Source: Didymodactylos carnosus
Taxonomy: Eukaryota; Rotifera; Eurotatoria; Philodinida; Philodinidae
Length of the DNA stretch: 25,188 bases
Assembly: GCA_905250885.1 (NCBI GenBank)
Contig: CAJNOQ010002287.1
Location: forward strand, 1 to 25,188
Reading direction: 5' to 3'
In this document: positions 9,875 to 20,100 of the stretch, in pieces
Position numbering within the stretch: the first letter of the stretch is position 1
Layout: every line of letters starts with the position of its first letter
Made by a program: the position numbers and the translations under genes
The notes under the pieces: generated by a model
Told to the model about the DNA's origin: nothing
Seen by the model: only the letters and a program-made list of their open reading frames with translations
The model's database searches: none

Positions 9875-10458
9875 CTTGAAGACGGATGAAATATGGGTAA
9901 TTGACCATGCTGAGTCTCATGGCAATACTCGTCTTTAGAAAAAAGTTTAGAAATCTGCCGAAAAGCCAGCTTTACGTAAATTATTGTTTTCAGGCTAATT
10001 TCATCTAATATTAAAAAATTCACTATTCACTCAAAAAACATTAGAACGAGTTCAGAATTTCAAAAGATCGAGTATTTAAGCTATTCTATATACTGTTTAT
10101 AGGAGATCTCAAAAGAAACATTACAAAGCCCTAAGGTTTTTCAAAAGGGTTTCTGGAAAACCCAATAATAAAAATATCCTTTTTCTGATTTTTCGATCGT
10201 ATAATCACGTTTAGCAGAAGAAATTAATCATATCTTGAAATTTTGAACTCGTTCTGATGTTTATTGAGTGGTTAGTGAATTTTTTAATATTAGGTGAAAA
10301 CAGCTTGAAAACTCAAGTTTTCGTAAAACTCGCTTTTCGGTAGATTTTCAGAACTTTTTCTAAAAACAAATATTAACAGGAGGCTCAGTATGATCGATTG
10401 CCTATAATCCCTCCGTTTTCACAGTTACCAATGTCATCGAGTACCAGTCCAGGAACTC
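9840..10458. repeat. Large inverted duplication centred near 10149
   Basis: About 220 bp at 9840-10062 is mirrored by 10236-10458. Matching points include ACGAGTTCAGAATTTCAA/TTGAAATTTTGAACTCGT (10045/10236), TATTAAAAAATTCACTA/TAGTGAATTTTTTAATA and CCGAAAAGC/GCTTTTCGG, all symmetric around the same centre. Identity falls toward the outer ends (roughly 75-85 percent by eye). The arms include intron-like sequence with an acceptor and the start of an exon, so this looks like a gene segment duplicated head to head, or a foldback element that captured it. Confidence 0.7.
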
Positions 10459-10570
10459 CCGAGCCCATGATGTTTTGGAAAACGTCCAGCACAATCCAGA
10501 ATCACTGGCGCTAATCGGCGCTATGATCAATGGTAGAAGACACATAGAGGAGTATTTGGCGAAAGGTTGA
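10425..10570 (+). pseudogene. Terminal exon of an unknown gene, first of two direct copies
   Basis: After an acceptor TTTTCACAG the frame reads TNVIEYQSRNSRAHDVLE, then NVQHNPESLALIGAMING and ends EEYLAKG at a TGA (10568-10570). A second copy about 322 bases further on keeps the same frame and the same stop, with several silent changes, which supports that this was once coding. No upstream exon in the same orientation could be found because the preceding sequence is the inverted duplication, so the gene is probably broken. I do not recognise the family. Confidence 0.45.
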
Positions 10571-10784
10571 GCTTGATTGGACTTTAGCTGTTTGTAGCGT
10601 TTACAAAATGCGGAATGCTGAATTTTTCGAAATATTTTTAGCATAGAAATTTAAAAAAGTTTTCTGGAAAAACGAATGTTAATTATATATGATTCGATGC
10701 AGCTGGACGAGCTTATTCTGAATATCACATTGGTTTTGCGCTAAAATGTTATATTAGTCGCAAAAAAAGGCATTTGGAGTCAGA

Positions 10785-10892
10785 AACCATGGTTTGTTGG
10801 AAAACCTTCAGCACAATCCAGAATCACTAACGTTAATTGGCGCTATGACCAATGGTAGAGCGCACATAGAGGAATATTTGGCGAAAGGTTGA
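10785..10892 (+). pseudogene. Second direct copy of the NPESLxLIGAM exon
   Basis: The frame reads NHGLLENLQHNPESLTLIGA and ends EEYLAKG at TGA 10890-10892. It differs from the copy at 10425 by about four silent and four amino-acid-changing codons over the shared 33 codons. The homology continues past the stop (GATTGGACTTTA … GTTTACAAAAT), so the duplication includes 3' flank. No acceptor directly precedes it in a convincing way. Confidence 0.45.
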
Positions 10893-12080
10893 GCCCGATT
10901 GGACTTTACGTATTTGTAACGTTTACAAAATACAGAATGATGCATTTTTGATACTCAGTTTTAGCCTGTTAGATATTTTTTGCTGTAACAATTTGAGTTC
11001 AATTGCAATGATCTTTCCATTAAAATGGAGCTCATAGATTAATTCTTTTCAGATAGTTTCTCAAATTAAACTATTCCAGTAAGTAAGTCAAAAAATTAAC
11101 TTTATCGGAGGATAGCGATTTTTGAACAAATTTCTTAGTATGTGTTTTCCAACGTTCAACTTAATTCTGAAACTGCTATTTCAGGACAAGATAGACCAAA
11201 AACAGAAGTAATTATTTCAATGTTTAAACTCTGAAAAATAACACTTTCGTTTTATGTCCGCCTGGTTGCCCACGGTGCATGATCGTGAAACTAAACATGT
11301 CGCTGTAAATGATGCATTTAAAATCAGCGACTGCTGGTCGTTTTTTTGAAAACGAAACAGATCTTGAAAGGTTGCGTTCAACTCCTTCAAACTCTCTGCA
11401 CTATCAAATTAATGTACTAAAAATAATTTTATTCTATCGCAATAGGGATGGATTAAATATTCTTTCTGCATTCTCTCCATAGTTGGATTTTCGGTCACGT
11501 TTCTAATCATATGCCAGCATCTAACTAATTACGAAAGAACATAAAAGAATGCGTCTGCTTTCCATTCTGCCATCCAATATCCAAAAAGTTTCTTTTTTTC
11601 TTGTTGTGTATGTGCATTCATCGTTGATCTTCTTCTGTTTCTGTAGAAACGTTTTTTCCATCTGTCTAGATAAATTTTCTAATTCTTTTTCTGTTTATAT
11701 CAAAGATCTATGCACATCTTGATATTATTTATTTTTTTTCGCACAAACATACGAAGAATATATTGATAATATTGTAGCCAAGAAACAGGCTGGGTGTATT
11801 CCATCATTTTTCGTACCCAAATCTCATGTACAAAAACATATTTGTTTATCTGTTTAACCGAAAATCAGTGGAGTGACAAGAGTTTTATTGGTGAATTTGT
11901 CTTAACTTTTATTGCTTCGGCTAACGTGAAAGAAAAAAACAGTAACAAGCTTGTTATACACAGAACACCTGGTATTGCCCAGTAACAATGTTTTTTTATA
12001 TACTTTAGCTTTTATCTGAAATTGTACGGTTCGACCAGCACCTGTTTATTTTTTGACGGTGCTTTGCGTGAGGTGGTAAG
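10893..12080. other. Intergenic; possible decayed coding stretch on the reverse strand
   Basis: On the reverse strand between about 11690 and 11400 one frame reads KKRFYRNRRRST, then KLFGYWMAEWKADAFFYVLS, a TAA, and in the same frame LVRCWHMIRNVTENPTM. The amino-acid mix looks protein-like with one internal stop, but I cannot name a family and chance is possible. The rest shows no exon. The right end is the 5' flank of the F-box gene. Confidence 0.3.
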
Positions 12081-13601
12081 ATGGAGACAAAATTTGAAGC
12101 AATGTCCGATGATCTTCTAATGGTTCTATTCGAATATTTAGACGTTTGTCATTTGCTTAAGTCGTTTTCTAATCTAAACCAACGGATTGATTTTATTCTT
12201 AACGATAAACGACTTCGTTTACATTTCATCTCGAATAGAGACAACAACGTTTCTATTCGAATGACACAGACAAATCGATTGTTTTCTGTTAAACTTGACG
12301 ACCGTGAAGACCAGCTGAATTGGTCTGATCTGGTCTCACTTCGTCGTTTGGAATTGAATCATGTCAATCCAGACGAAATAAAGTCGATTTTATCTAGTCT
12401 ACCATCTGTGACAAAATCGTTACTATTGAACTCGTTGGTAATTAAATATTCTCAAGAATGTGCGGGTGAATTAAATTTGGCTTGCCATTTATTTGTTGCA
12501 CTTCCGTCACTGGTCAACTGCGTATTCGATTTTGCTCATTTTATGGATTTTGGTATAACTACAAGAACGATGACACACCTGCAACGACTGACAATTATTT
12601 GTCACATGAAAAATCTGTTTCAGTTAGTCCCAATAACTCCGGCAATAAAATATTTGAGTAAGTTAAAACATTGCTACTTTATTGTTATACTCAAGACAAC
12701 CCTAGTCGACAGTCCTGAGTGAAATCTCGCAGGTCTTCGTTCGGACTCACTCAGGAGCCCCAGAGGAGTCTGCATTGTTAAAAAATTTCTAACTTTTTTT
12801 AAGTCCAGCAGGAGTTCTTTACGGGACTCCCGCAGGACAGGAAAAGCGACGCAGTACGAGAAGATAAAATTAACTTATCTTCCAAAAAAGCGAAAATACC
12901 TCCCAGTCAGTCATAGTCATTCCAGAAAAGCGCAGGGAACTCTGTTTACGAAAAATCATTTTTCGTAAACAGAGTTGTTGTCTTAATGGGAGTTGACCCA
13001 ATGCGCAAAAATTCCCGGTTACGCTACTGGTTGGAAGCGAAGCTTATGAGATTTTCATCTCAGATAATGTCAGATATTTTATCTTCGTCGGAAATCCGTT
13101 CTAATTAGTTTTGCGAACTCCGTTATTCAAAGTCCCCAATTCCTTTTCTTCTCCTAGAAGTAACATTGTATTACTGTTTTAGATGCAAAATTATATAATC
13201 TCGAGCCAGTTTCTTTAACCTATGATACAGCCAGTAATACAGTGACCAAGTGGAGTTCATTAACATGTTTATCGTTGAATATGATGGTCGGTGTTCCGTT
13301 GGAACTGATGTTTTCGCTTTTAAATTTGACACCCGCCGTGGTCCAATTTCGATTATTCGGTGCCACATCTGATCTAAACTATTTAGACGGAAAATTGTGG
13401 GAAAATGTCTTCACCACAAACACTTTGTGCCTTCGTCATTTGACATTAGGCATCGACGTTGTAAATGTGAAACCTGAACAACAATTCAACGAAGAACAAA
13501 TGCTATTGAAATATCAAACTGAAGTTTATCGTGAACGAAAGTTTTTGGCTGTATTTGCGATTAAAGGTGGAGAAATTCAATTGAGAGGTTTTACGAATTA
13601 A
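12081..13601 (+). CDS. F-box protein, two exons, 331 residues
   Basis: Exon 1 is 12081-12657 and exon 2 is 13183-13601. The intron 12658-13182 has donor GTAAGT and acceptor ACTGTTTTAG and joins phase 1 cleanly (KYL-N-AKLYNLEPVS). The N-terminus carries an F-box at about residues 7-45 (MSDDLLMVLFEYLDVCHLLK … NLNQRIDFIL), the domain that binds Skp1 in SCF ubiquitin ligases. The remainder is leucine-rich with irregular LRR-like units (LVSLRRLELNHV, LPSVTKSLLLNSL, WSSLTCLSLNMM, LCLRHLTLGI), presumably for substrate binding. This architecture resembles the large F-box families I associate with bdelloid rotifers. The frame is unbroken, and an AATAAA lies 20 bases after the stop. Reading through the donor gives a 213-residue form, but the splice restores LRR-like continuity. 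Substrate is unknown. Confidence 0.8.
12938..12976. repeat. Perfect 39-bp palindrome inside the F-box intron
   Basis: Arms AACTCTGTTTACGAAAAAT and its exact complement of 19 bases each flank a single C. It would form a very stable hairpin in the pre-mRNA. Confidence 0.9.
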
Positions 13602-13620
13602 CTGAAGGTTTATTCTTGTA

Positions 13621-13626
13621 AATAAA
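13621..13626 (+). promoter_or_regulatory. Polyadenylation signal AATAAA of the F-box gene
   Basis: A canonical AATAAA lies 20 bases after the TAA. Confidence 0.55.
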
Positions 13627-14157
13627 TGCATGAATATTTTCACTGCTGACAGTATCGTAGTCAGTTATTAAGAGAAATAAGAGAAAAGTTGCATTAACTG
13701 TAATTTAGAGACTGTTGCTTAGTAATTCGTTCACAACTACTGACACAAAAAGAGTACTTCTCAGAAAGATCATCACAATTCTTCGAGATATCAATACTAC
13801 ACTTTCTATAAGATAAGTAACGTTTGTCTTGCGACGCATTAATCTCTTGACTAATGGAGTATAGAAAGAGAGTGTTTTGATTAAGTGTCATAGCACGATT
13901 CAATCATGCCATGTATTTAATGTTGTTGATATGTAGTTAATACCAACAGGTATCTCTTATTCTTTGTTGGTGAGGTCTTAAGAAAACGAAAAGTAATTAA
14001 TATAAACAATAACAATAATATCAATAAAATGACGAGGATTCAGTTTCTAATAGTAACACATCAATCCCGCCGGATTCCAAAGAAATACATCATATATAAT
14101 GTTCAAATAGAAATAATTTGAGAAACGAAGTCAACACACATGAATCCCGTCTATATA
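13627..14157. other. Intergenic, no supported gene
   Basis: AT-rich sequence with a chance open frame on the reverse strand (13694-13903). It ends at the TA target of the next element. Confidence 0.5.
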
Positions 14158-15076
14158 TCGGGTGGCCCAGAATAAATGGTCCTCCTCGTATTTTGCTTAT
14201 AATTTCTTTTCTTTTCAATCCTTAGACTTGATTGTTTTTCCAAAAGATGGACAGGCAAATTCTCTACAAAACTTGATCAAACTTGTCTCTATCTCTCTAA
14301 ACGTTAAGGAGAAAAATGAAACGAAGAATACTCAACATGATCAAAAAGACTAACTTTCTAAGCTATTTTGTTCTGGAATATTTTAAGGAACTCTAAAGAT
14401 AAGGAACAAAAGTGAAGATATTTTTGAGTACTTTGAAGTACGCTCTTTCTCTTTATGCAGTTCACAGTTCGCTTAAATCTAAGTGAGCACTGAAAAATCT
14501 AACATTCCAAAATTCGCCTCAAAGCGACCAAAATCTGCTATTGCTCGGCCGGTGAGTTTATGAAGAAAACTTCAAAGTAAATTTCGCAGAATCTGGCATA
14601 GGTGTCATTTCTCATCAGAATAAATGTAGACCGGGCTAAAAAGGTGCTATGTTGACCTCGTTATACAGCATTTTCCCGGAGCCCTGAATCTGCACATTCA
14701 AATAGCTGGATTTTGCAAAGCATCAAAGGGGAGAAAGTCGATGTAAGCCTTAAGATTGATTTTATATTGAGCACCTAATACTGATTGAAAGAGCTTTTCA
14801 AGAGCTACAAAATGCGTATATTCTCTTCTTTTTATCATCCAACTCAATGAAATTGGTGGAACAAAACGTTCTTTCAGCTTAGAAAGTTGGTCCTTTTGAT
14901 CATGTTGAGTATTCTTCGTTTCATTTTTCTCGTTAATGTTTTATAGAGACAAGTTTTATCAAGTTTTGTAGATAATTTGTCTGCGCATCTTTTGGAAAAA
15001 CAATCAAGTCTAAGGATTGAAAAGAGAAGAAATCATAAGCAAATACGAGGAGGGCCATTTATTCTGTGTCACCTGA
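14158..15076. mobile_element. Non-autonomous element A, about 200-bp terminal inverted repeats, TA target
   Basis: The left arm (about 14158-14360) and right arm (about 14870-15076) are reverse complements at roughly 88 percent by eye. Shared blocks include CAGAATAAATGG, CTTAGACTTGATTGTTTTTC, and ATGAAACGAAGAATACTCAA. The outer ends read TCGGGTGGCCCAG and, on the other strand, TCAGGTGACACAG, each directly flanked by TA (14156-14157 and 15077-15078). The 500-base interior has no convincing transposase frame. A TA duplication with long inverted repeats fits a Tc1/mariner-like non-autonomous element. Confidence 0.75.
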
Positions 15077-15613
15077 TATTTACACGCAGTATAAATGAGG
15101 AATCCGTGAATGACGTAAAAATAAAAATAAACCATGACGCCAGCATAATTTCAATAAACAACAACACAAGAGAATCTACAAAAAATAGAAATAAAAGGAT
15201 GAAATGTAATCAAAGAAGAAGAGAGGTAATAATCATTGAAATAAAACCATTATTAGCACCAAAATTCTGTTGAAAATATAACTCCTTTTTCTTTAGTTAC
15301 AAATGACGGATTTACAACTCATTTGCAGTTGTTGTGCGCAAAGAGAGAATGGTTTTATCTTGTGGAGAATTCTTTTCTCTATAAGCTATGTTCTTCATGA
15401 AAATTTTACTTTTCGTTTTCGAGTTGAAAATAGCCGTTTAGAACTAGGTTTCCAGTTAAGTGTCTTTTCGCCGACTAAGATTAGCCTAAAAGACTTTCCG
15501 CAAATACACCTGATCTATGCAGTTTTCTTTCGCCGATCAAATGACGTATTTGAATTCGAGTTTTATTTAGTTATAGTCTTGAGAGGACATTTCTAAATGT
15601 TTTTAAAGCTCTA
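15077..15613. other. Spacer between two related elements, no supported gene
   Basis: An ATG-initiated open frame at 15303-15596 (97 codons) shows no recognisable domain. I consider it unsupported. Confidence 0.4.
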
Positions 15614-16546
15614 ACGGGTGTCACAGAAGTTTTGCAACACCTTATGTTTTCGAATATTTCAGCCTAGATACACCATAGATTATACAATCTGTTTTCAAAC
15701 GATGCACAATTTAATTCTTGACAAAATTCATGTTGACGATTTTTTTGCAGTAATGAAATTCTAAATTTCTAGGCGTAAAACACTTTGATGGCATCAAATT
15801 CAACCACTTTCCAGTGAATTTTGGAATTGTTCGTATGCAGAATCTCAACAAATATCGGGCTCATAAAATACGACTCACCAATACATAGTCCTTAAAAATG
15901 TCTAATCATTGCATATGCTTAGATATTTTCATTGCTAGTTTCTACTCGTTGAATGACATTTTTTCTGAAAGTTATATTTTGAAAAATAGCGCGATTTTCC
16001 TCTTCCAGTTGCTGTCTTCAGAAAAAAACATTATAAGAAAGCTATCTATTGCTTCGAAAAGATCATTAATATAAAGTTTTATACGAAAACGATTTATCTT
16101 TCTTCCTACCACAAAAACAGTGAATAAACATTTTTATAGGGTAAGGACATAGTTGATTGCTGCAAAGAAGGGTTATTTTTATGATCAAAATTAAATACAA
16201 GGATTTTTGCTACGGCAACAGATACCGGGTCGAGAATATTTTATATATCTTTGAAAGAGCTGTTGATGCACTACCGAAAAATGAATATTTGATCTTCTCA
16301 GCATTTCTCGTTAGCACCGAAAAAAATTTACAGAACATTCTGAGAATCAATGGGAGTGGTTGAACTTGATGCCATCAAAGTGTTTGACCTCTAGAAATTT
16401 AGAATTTCATTATTGCAAAATATAGTCAACATGAATTTTGTAGAGAATTAAATTACACATCTGAAAACAGATTGAATAATTTACGTTGTAGCTAGACTGA
16501 AATATTCAAAAAATATAAGATGTTGCAAAACTTCTGTGGCACCCGA
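15614..16546. mobile_element. Non-autonomous element B, about 200-bp terminal inverted repeats, TA target
   Basis: The left arm (15614 to about 15830) and right arm (about 16345-16546) are reverse complements with shared blocks such as CACAGAAGTTTTGCAACA, AATTCATGTTGAC, TTTGATGGCATCAA and AATGAAATTCTAAATTTCTA. The ends read ACGGGTGTCACAG and, on the other strand, TCGGGTGCCACAG, flanked by TA at 15612-15613 and 16547-16548. The size (933 bp) and ends resemble element A, but the arms themselves are otherwise different. There is no transposase frame inside. Confidence 0.75.
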
Positions 16547-16548
16547 TA

Positions 16549-17128
16549 GTAAGGTCTTTTTCATCCATTTGTGTTTGCCAGAGTGTAGAGTAGTAAATTA
16601 TCGAATGACGTAAAAATAAAAGGTTCATCTATTCGAGAAACTAGAAAAACTGGAGACAAGCAAATGTATGATTCTTCAGTTCTCAAAACACAACTAATTT
16701 TAAAGAAAATTCTTTTTTCACACCAAGAGCCCAATTTGAAAACGTTCACTTATACCCAAATGTAGTAAAGACTCTAGTATATCTGTCCATAAAAGAATGA
16801 TTTCTTTGGCAACTTTCTTTGGCAGAAAATGTGTTCGCAAAGTTTTTTGTTCTATTGTACGATCAATTTTTCATAAAAATCGCCTGAATATGGAAAAATT
16901 GAGAAAATATGAGACAGATCGGGAAAACGAACAATGACTAAAAGAACATAAAATATATAAATGAAAATATCAAATCAAGAATAAGAATCAAAACAAAAAC
17001 ACAAGAATAAACGATAGTAAACAATGAACATCAATACAACATTCAAGATCAAATACAACAATATATGTGCGTGATTAACAAGATATTTACGAAAATACAA
17101 CTGAATAATGCGTTAAGTTTAGTCTCTA
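16549..17128. other. 3' flank of the reverse-strand F-box gene, no other gene
   Basis: Very A-rich on the forward strand around 16930-17060, giving T-rich sequence downstream of the F-box stop. No AATAAA was seen in that orientation close to the stop. Confidence 0.45.
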
Positions 17129-20100
17129 TTATGATAATATTTTAGCATTTTTAAACGAAAATTTTATTTTATGTTTTAAATCATCAGTAATTTCTGTATG
17201 TTGATTTGGTGGAAAATGAATAAGTATTTCATTCAGCGGTGTATATTGAAATTTGTCTTGCTGTTGTTCAAAGTACAATTCATCTGTAACATTAATTAAT
17301 AAATCATAATCAATAGCAAGACGATATAAATTTGGTAATAATTTAAATAAATGTTTAACAACACAATGATCTTGATTATTTGTAATTATTAATGTACGAA
17401 CTGTATCCAATGTTACATCATTTTCCAAATTATCATTATGTAGTTCAAAACTAGAACCAACCTCTAATATTTGAAGATTAGTAAAGACGGTTTTTAATAG
17501 ACGAAAAAACTTATATGTATACATTGGTTGTTGTTTATCATTTAGAAATAGTCGTGTAATTCGTGGTAGTTTTAATTCCTCTTGCCGATTATTTAAATAA
17601 TAATTTAAAAATTCATTTGTTAACGAACAATTAAACTTTTGACAATCACGTGGCGGTGAAACTAGTGTATAAGTTTGATAAAATGAATTTGTAAAAAACA
17701 TAACCGGTTGATGTGACCATGCCAGTGTTTGAAATGATGATAATAAATCCAAAGCATTAATCGACAGATCATCAAGCGAATGACAAAAAAAATAAAAATA
17801 AAATTGTTTTAATGATCTTTTAAATGGTTCTAACATTCGTCCATCAATTAAATAATCAATTTTAAAACGTATTTTTAATATTTCTAATGTTGATTGACAT
17901 TGCTTAAGTAGAAGACAAATGTCACTGAAGTGAATATCGTTGGCAGATAAAATAAATTCACGTAATTTTAATGATAAATGTTTTGTTTTTGAATAATTAT
18001 AGTCATATTTAGCAGCTTTACCTTTAATAACGAATCAAAGAAGATAAAGGATGTGGGAAGGTTTTCACTTAGAGCAGTCTTAAATAATTTCGAAAACAAA
18101 CTATATGATGATGATCACAATCGAATTCTGAACAAAATGGCTCATTTCGTTTTTCAAATTTTTTACTTTCATTTTTTTTCAAAAATTTTCTGCCCTTATC
18201 TCACGCTTGAATCATTGAAAATTTTTTCATCTCGGGTTTCGATTAAAGATACATCGTTCGGCGCAGAATTCCACGCTGATTACGAATATGACTTTTGTTT
18301 TGCATGAAAACTTTCTGAAACCGAGTAAAAGGTTTGTTTCTCGTCGAACGTTATTTATAATCTTCTGCAGGAGTTGGCCTACTGAAGGCAGAAATCTTAC
18401 TTTGAACTGTAAAGAGCTGCTAGATATACGCAAAAAAGATGGGCTCTTTCAGAATATCACGTCCGAAACTATATATGACTCCGTTAAAGGGCACTTTTAA
18501 AGTACATTTTCTATGGGTTTTTGACCTAACGGTTGCGAGCGCTGTTGGACGCGAAAGTGTTAGAGACTATAACTCAGCTCAGGAGTTGGTTAGATCTATC
18601 GCAGAGAGATGATTGACGTCTTATTTTCTTCAGAATCGAATGCTCCTTCTAGTTGGATAGTCAAAACTGAGTTTCGGATTTTTGCAGTTTTCTAGAAGGT
18701 TCTGAAAAACCAGATTTGAGAATTTGACCTGTTGTACAACTTTTTCTCAGCATTTCCTCACGCCATGCGAAAGAGCATCAAAAAATAGGTCTGCAGGTGA
18801 AATTGGTATTTCAGGGGGAGGCGGGGTTACTATTACATACGGTGTGACGGAGTTGTGTGTTTGTTGTGCCTTAACTCTGTCGTTCTCGAAGGAAACCACC
18901 TGACGAGACTCTTGAGAAAGGTCGAAACCGGCCATGGTATCTTTTTTGGATTCTTTTAGAAATGAATTCTGTCTGAGTCTCTAGTAACAACAAAGCGATT
19001 GTAAAATTAACTAAAGATAAAGATTTCTGCCTTCAGCAGGCCAACTTCTGCAGAAGATTATAAATAACGTTCGACGAGAAACAAACATTTTACTCGGTTT
19101 CAGAAAGTTTTCATGCAAAATAAAAGTCATATTCGTAATCAGCGTGAAATTCTGCACCGAACCATGTGTCTTTAATCGAAACCCGAGATGAAAAAATTTT
19201 CAATGATTCAAGCGTGAGATAAGGGCAGAAAATTTTTGAAAAAAACGAAAGTAAAAAATTTGAAAAATGAGATGAGCCATTTTGTTCAGAATTCGATTGT
19301 GATCATCATCATATAGTTTGTTTTCGAAATTATTTAAGACTCTCTAAGTGAAAACCCGCCCACGTCCTTTCTACCATCAAGAAATGGAAAAATAGAGTTT
19401 TGAGACTAAAATGAGCTCGGCTCGTACTCAGATAAATGCTTCGATTGACTGAGCACGCGGACAGATAAAAAGAGCAGGTTCAATTAAAAAGATTGTTTGC
19501 TGTACAAGACGCTATCAACAAAAAATTTTAAGAAGATTATTTTGGGGATGACAATTCTTTTATAAAAATATCGCAGAATTTCAATCGGTAAATATCAATG
19601 TATGCTTACATTCTAAAGTAGAAAATAAATGTTTTTCTAAGAATGTCTGTATACTTTCATTTAGAAAATCAAATTTTCTAAAACTGTGCATTTTCTTTAA
19701 CTCATATAAATTTCATAAAAACTTGATTTGAATCTTTTGCGAATTTGAAAACTAGAAATTCATCAACGAAAGCATATAGACATTCTTGGAAAATCCAAAT
19801 TCAATGTCCAGATTTAATCGATTTTCATACAAACATATTGCTATTGCATTTTTTTCTTCTTTTTTTAAAGCAGTATTCACCATTTTCGAATCAAAACATC
19901 ATCAAAGACAGCTCTCAGCGGAGGACTCCGCCCAATGTCTCGCTCATGCTACTGCTGCTGCTCCCAGAAACGTGTAGCTGTGGTACAGCAAGGACCAATG
20001 TAATCCTGCATGGCTGAGATCTTTCGGTAGTTATCCAGTTTATCAGTTCTAGACAGACTTCATGCTTAAAAGCGATATATTCTCTATTTGCGAAAAAGCT

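Noticed and set aside
14977-15273. 98-codon open frame reading out of the right arm of element A
   Set aside because: It crosses the element boundary and its first half is inverted-repeat sequence, so it cannot be an independent gene.
15303-15596. 97-codon ATG-initiated open frame between the two mariner-like elements
   Set aside because: No domain, no splice or poly(A) support; AT-rich sequence with phenylalanine- and leucine-rich translation typical of chance frames.
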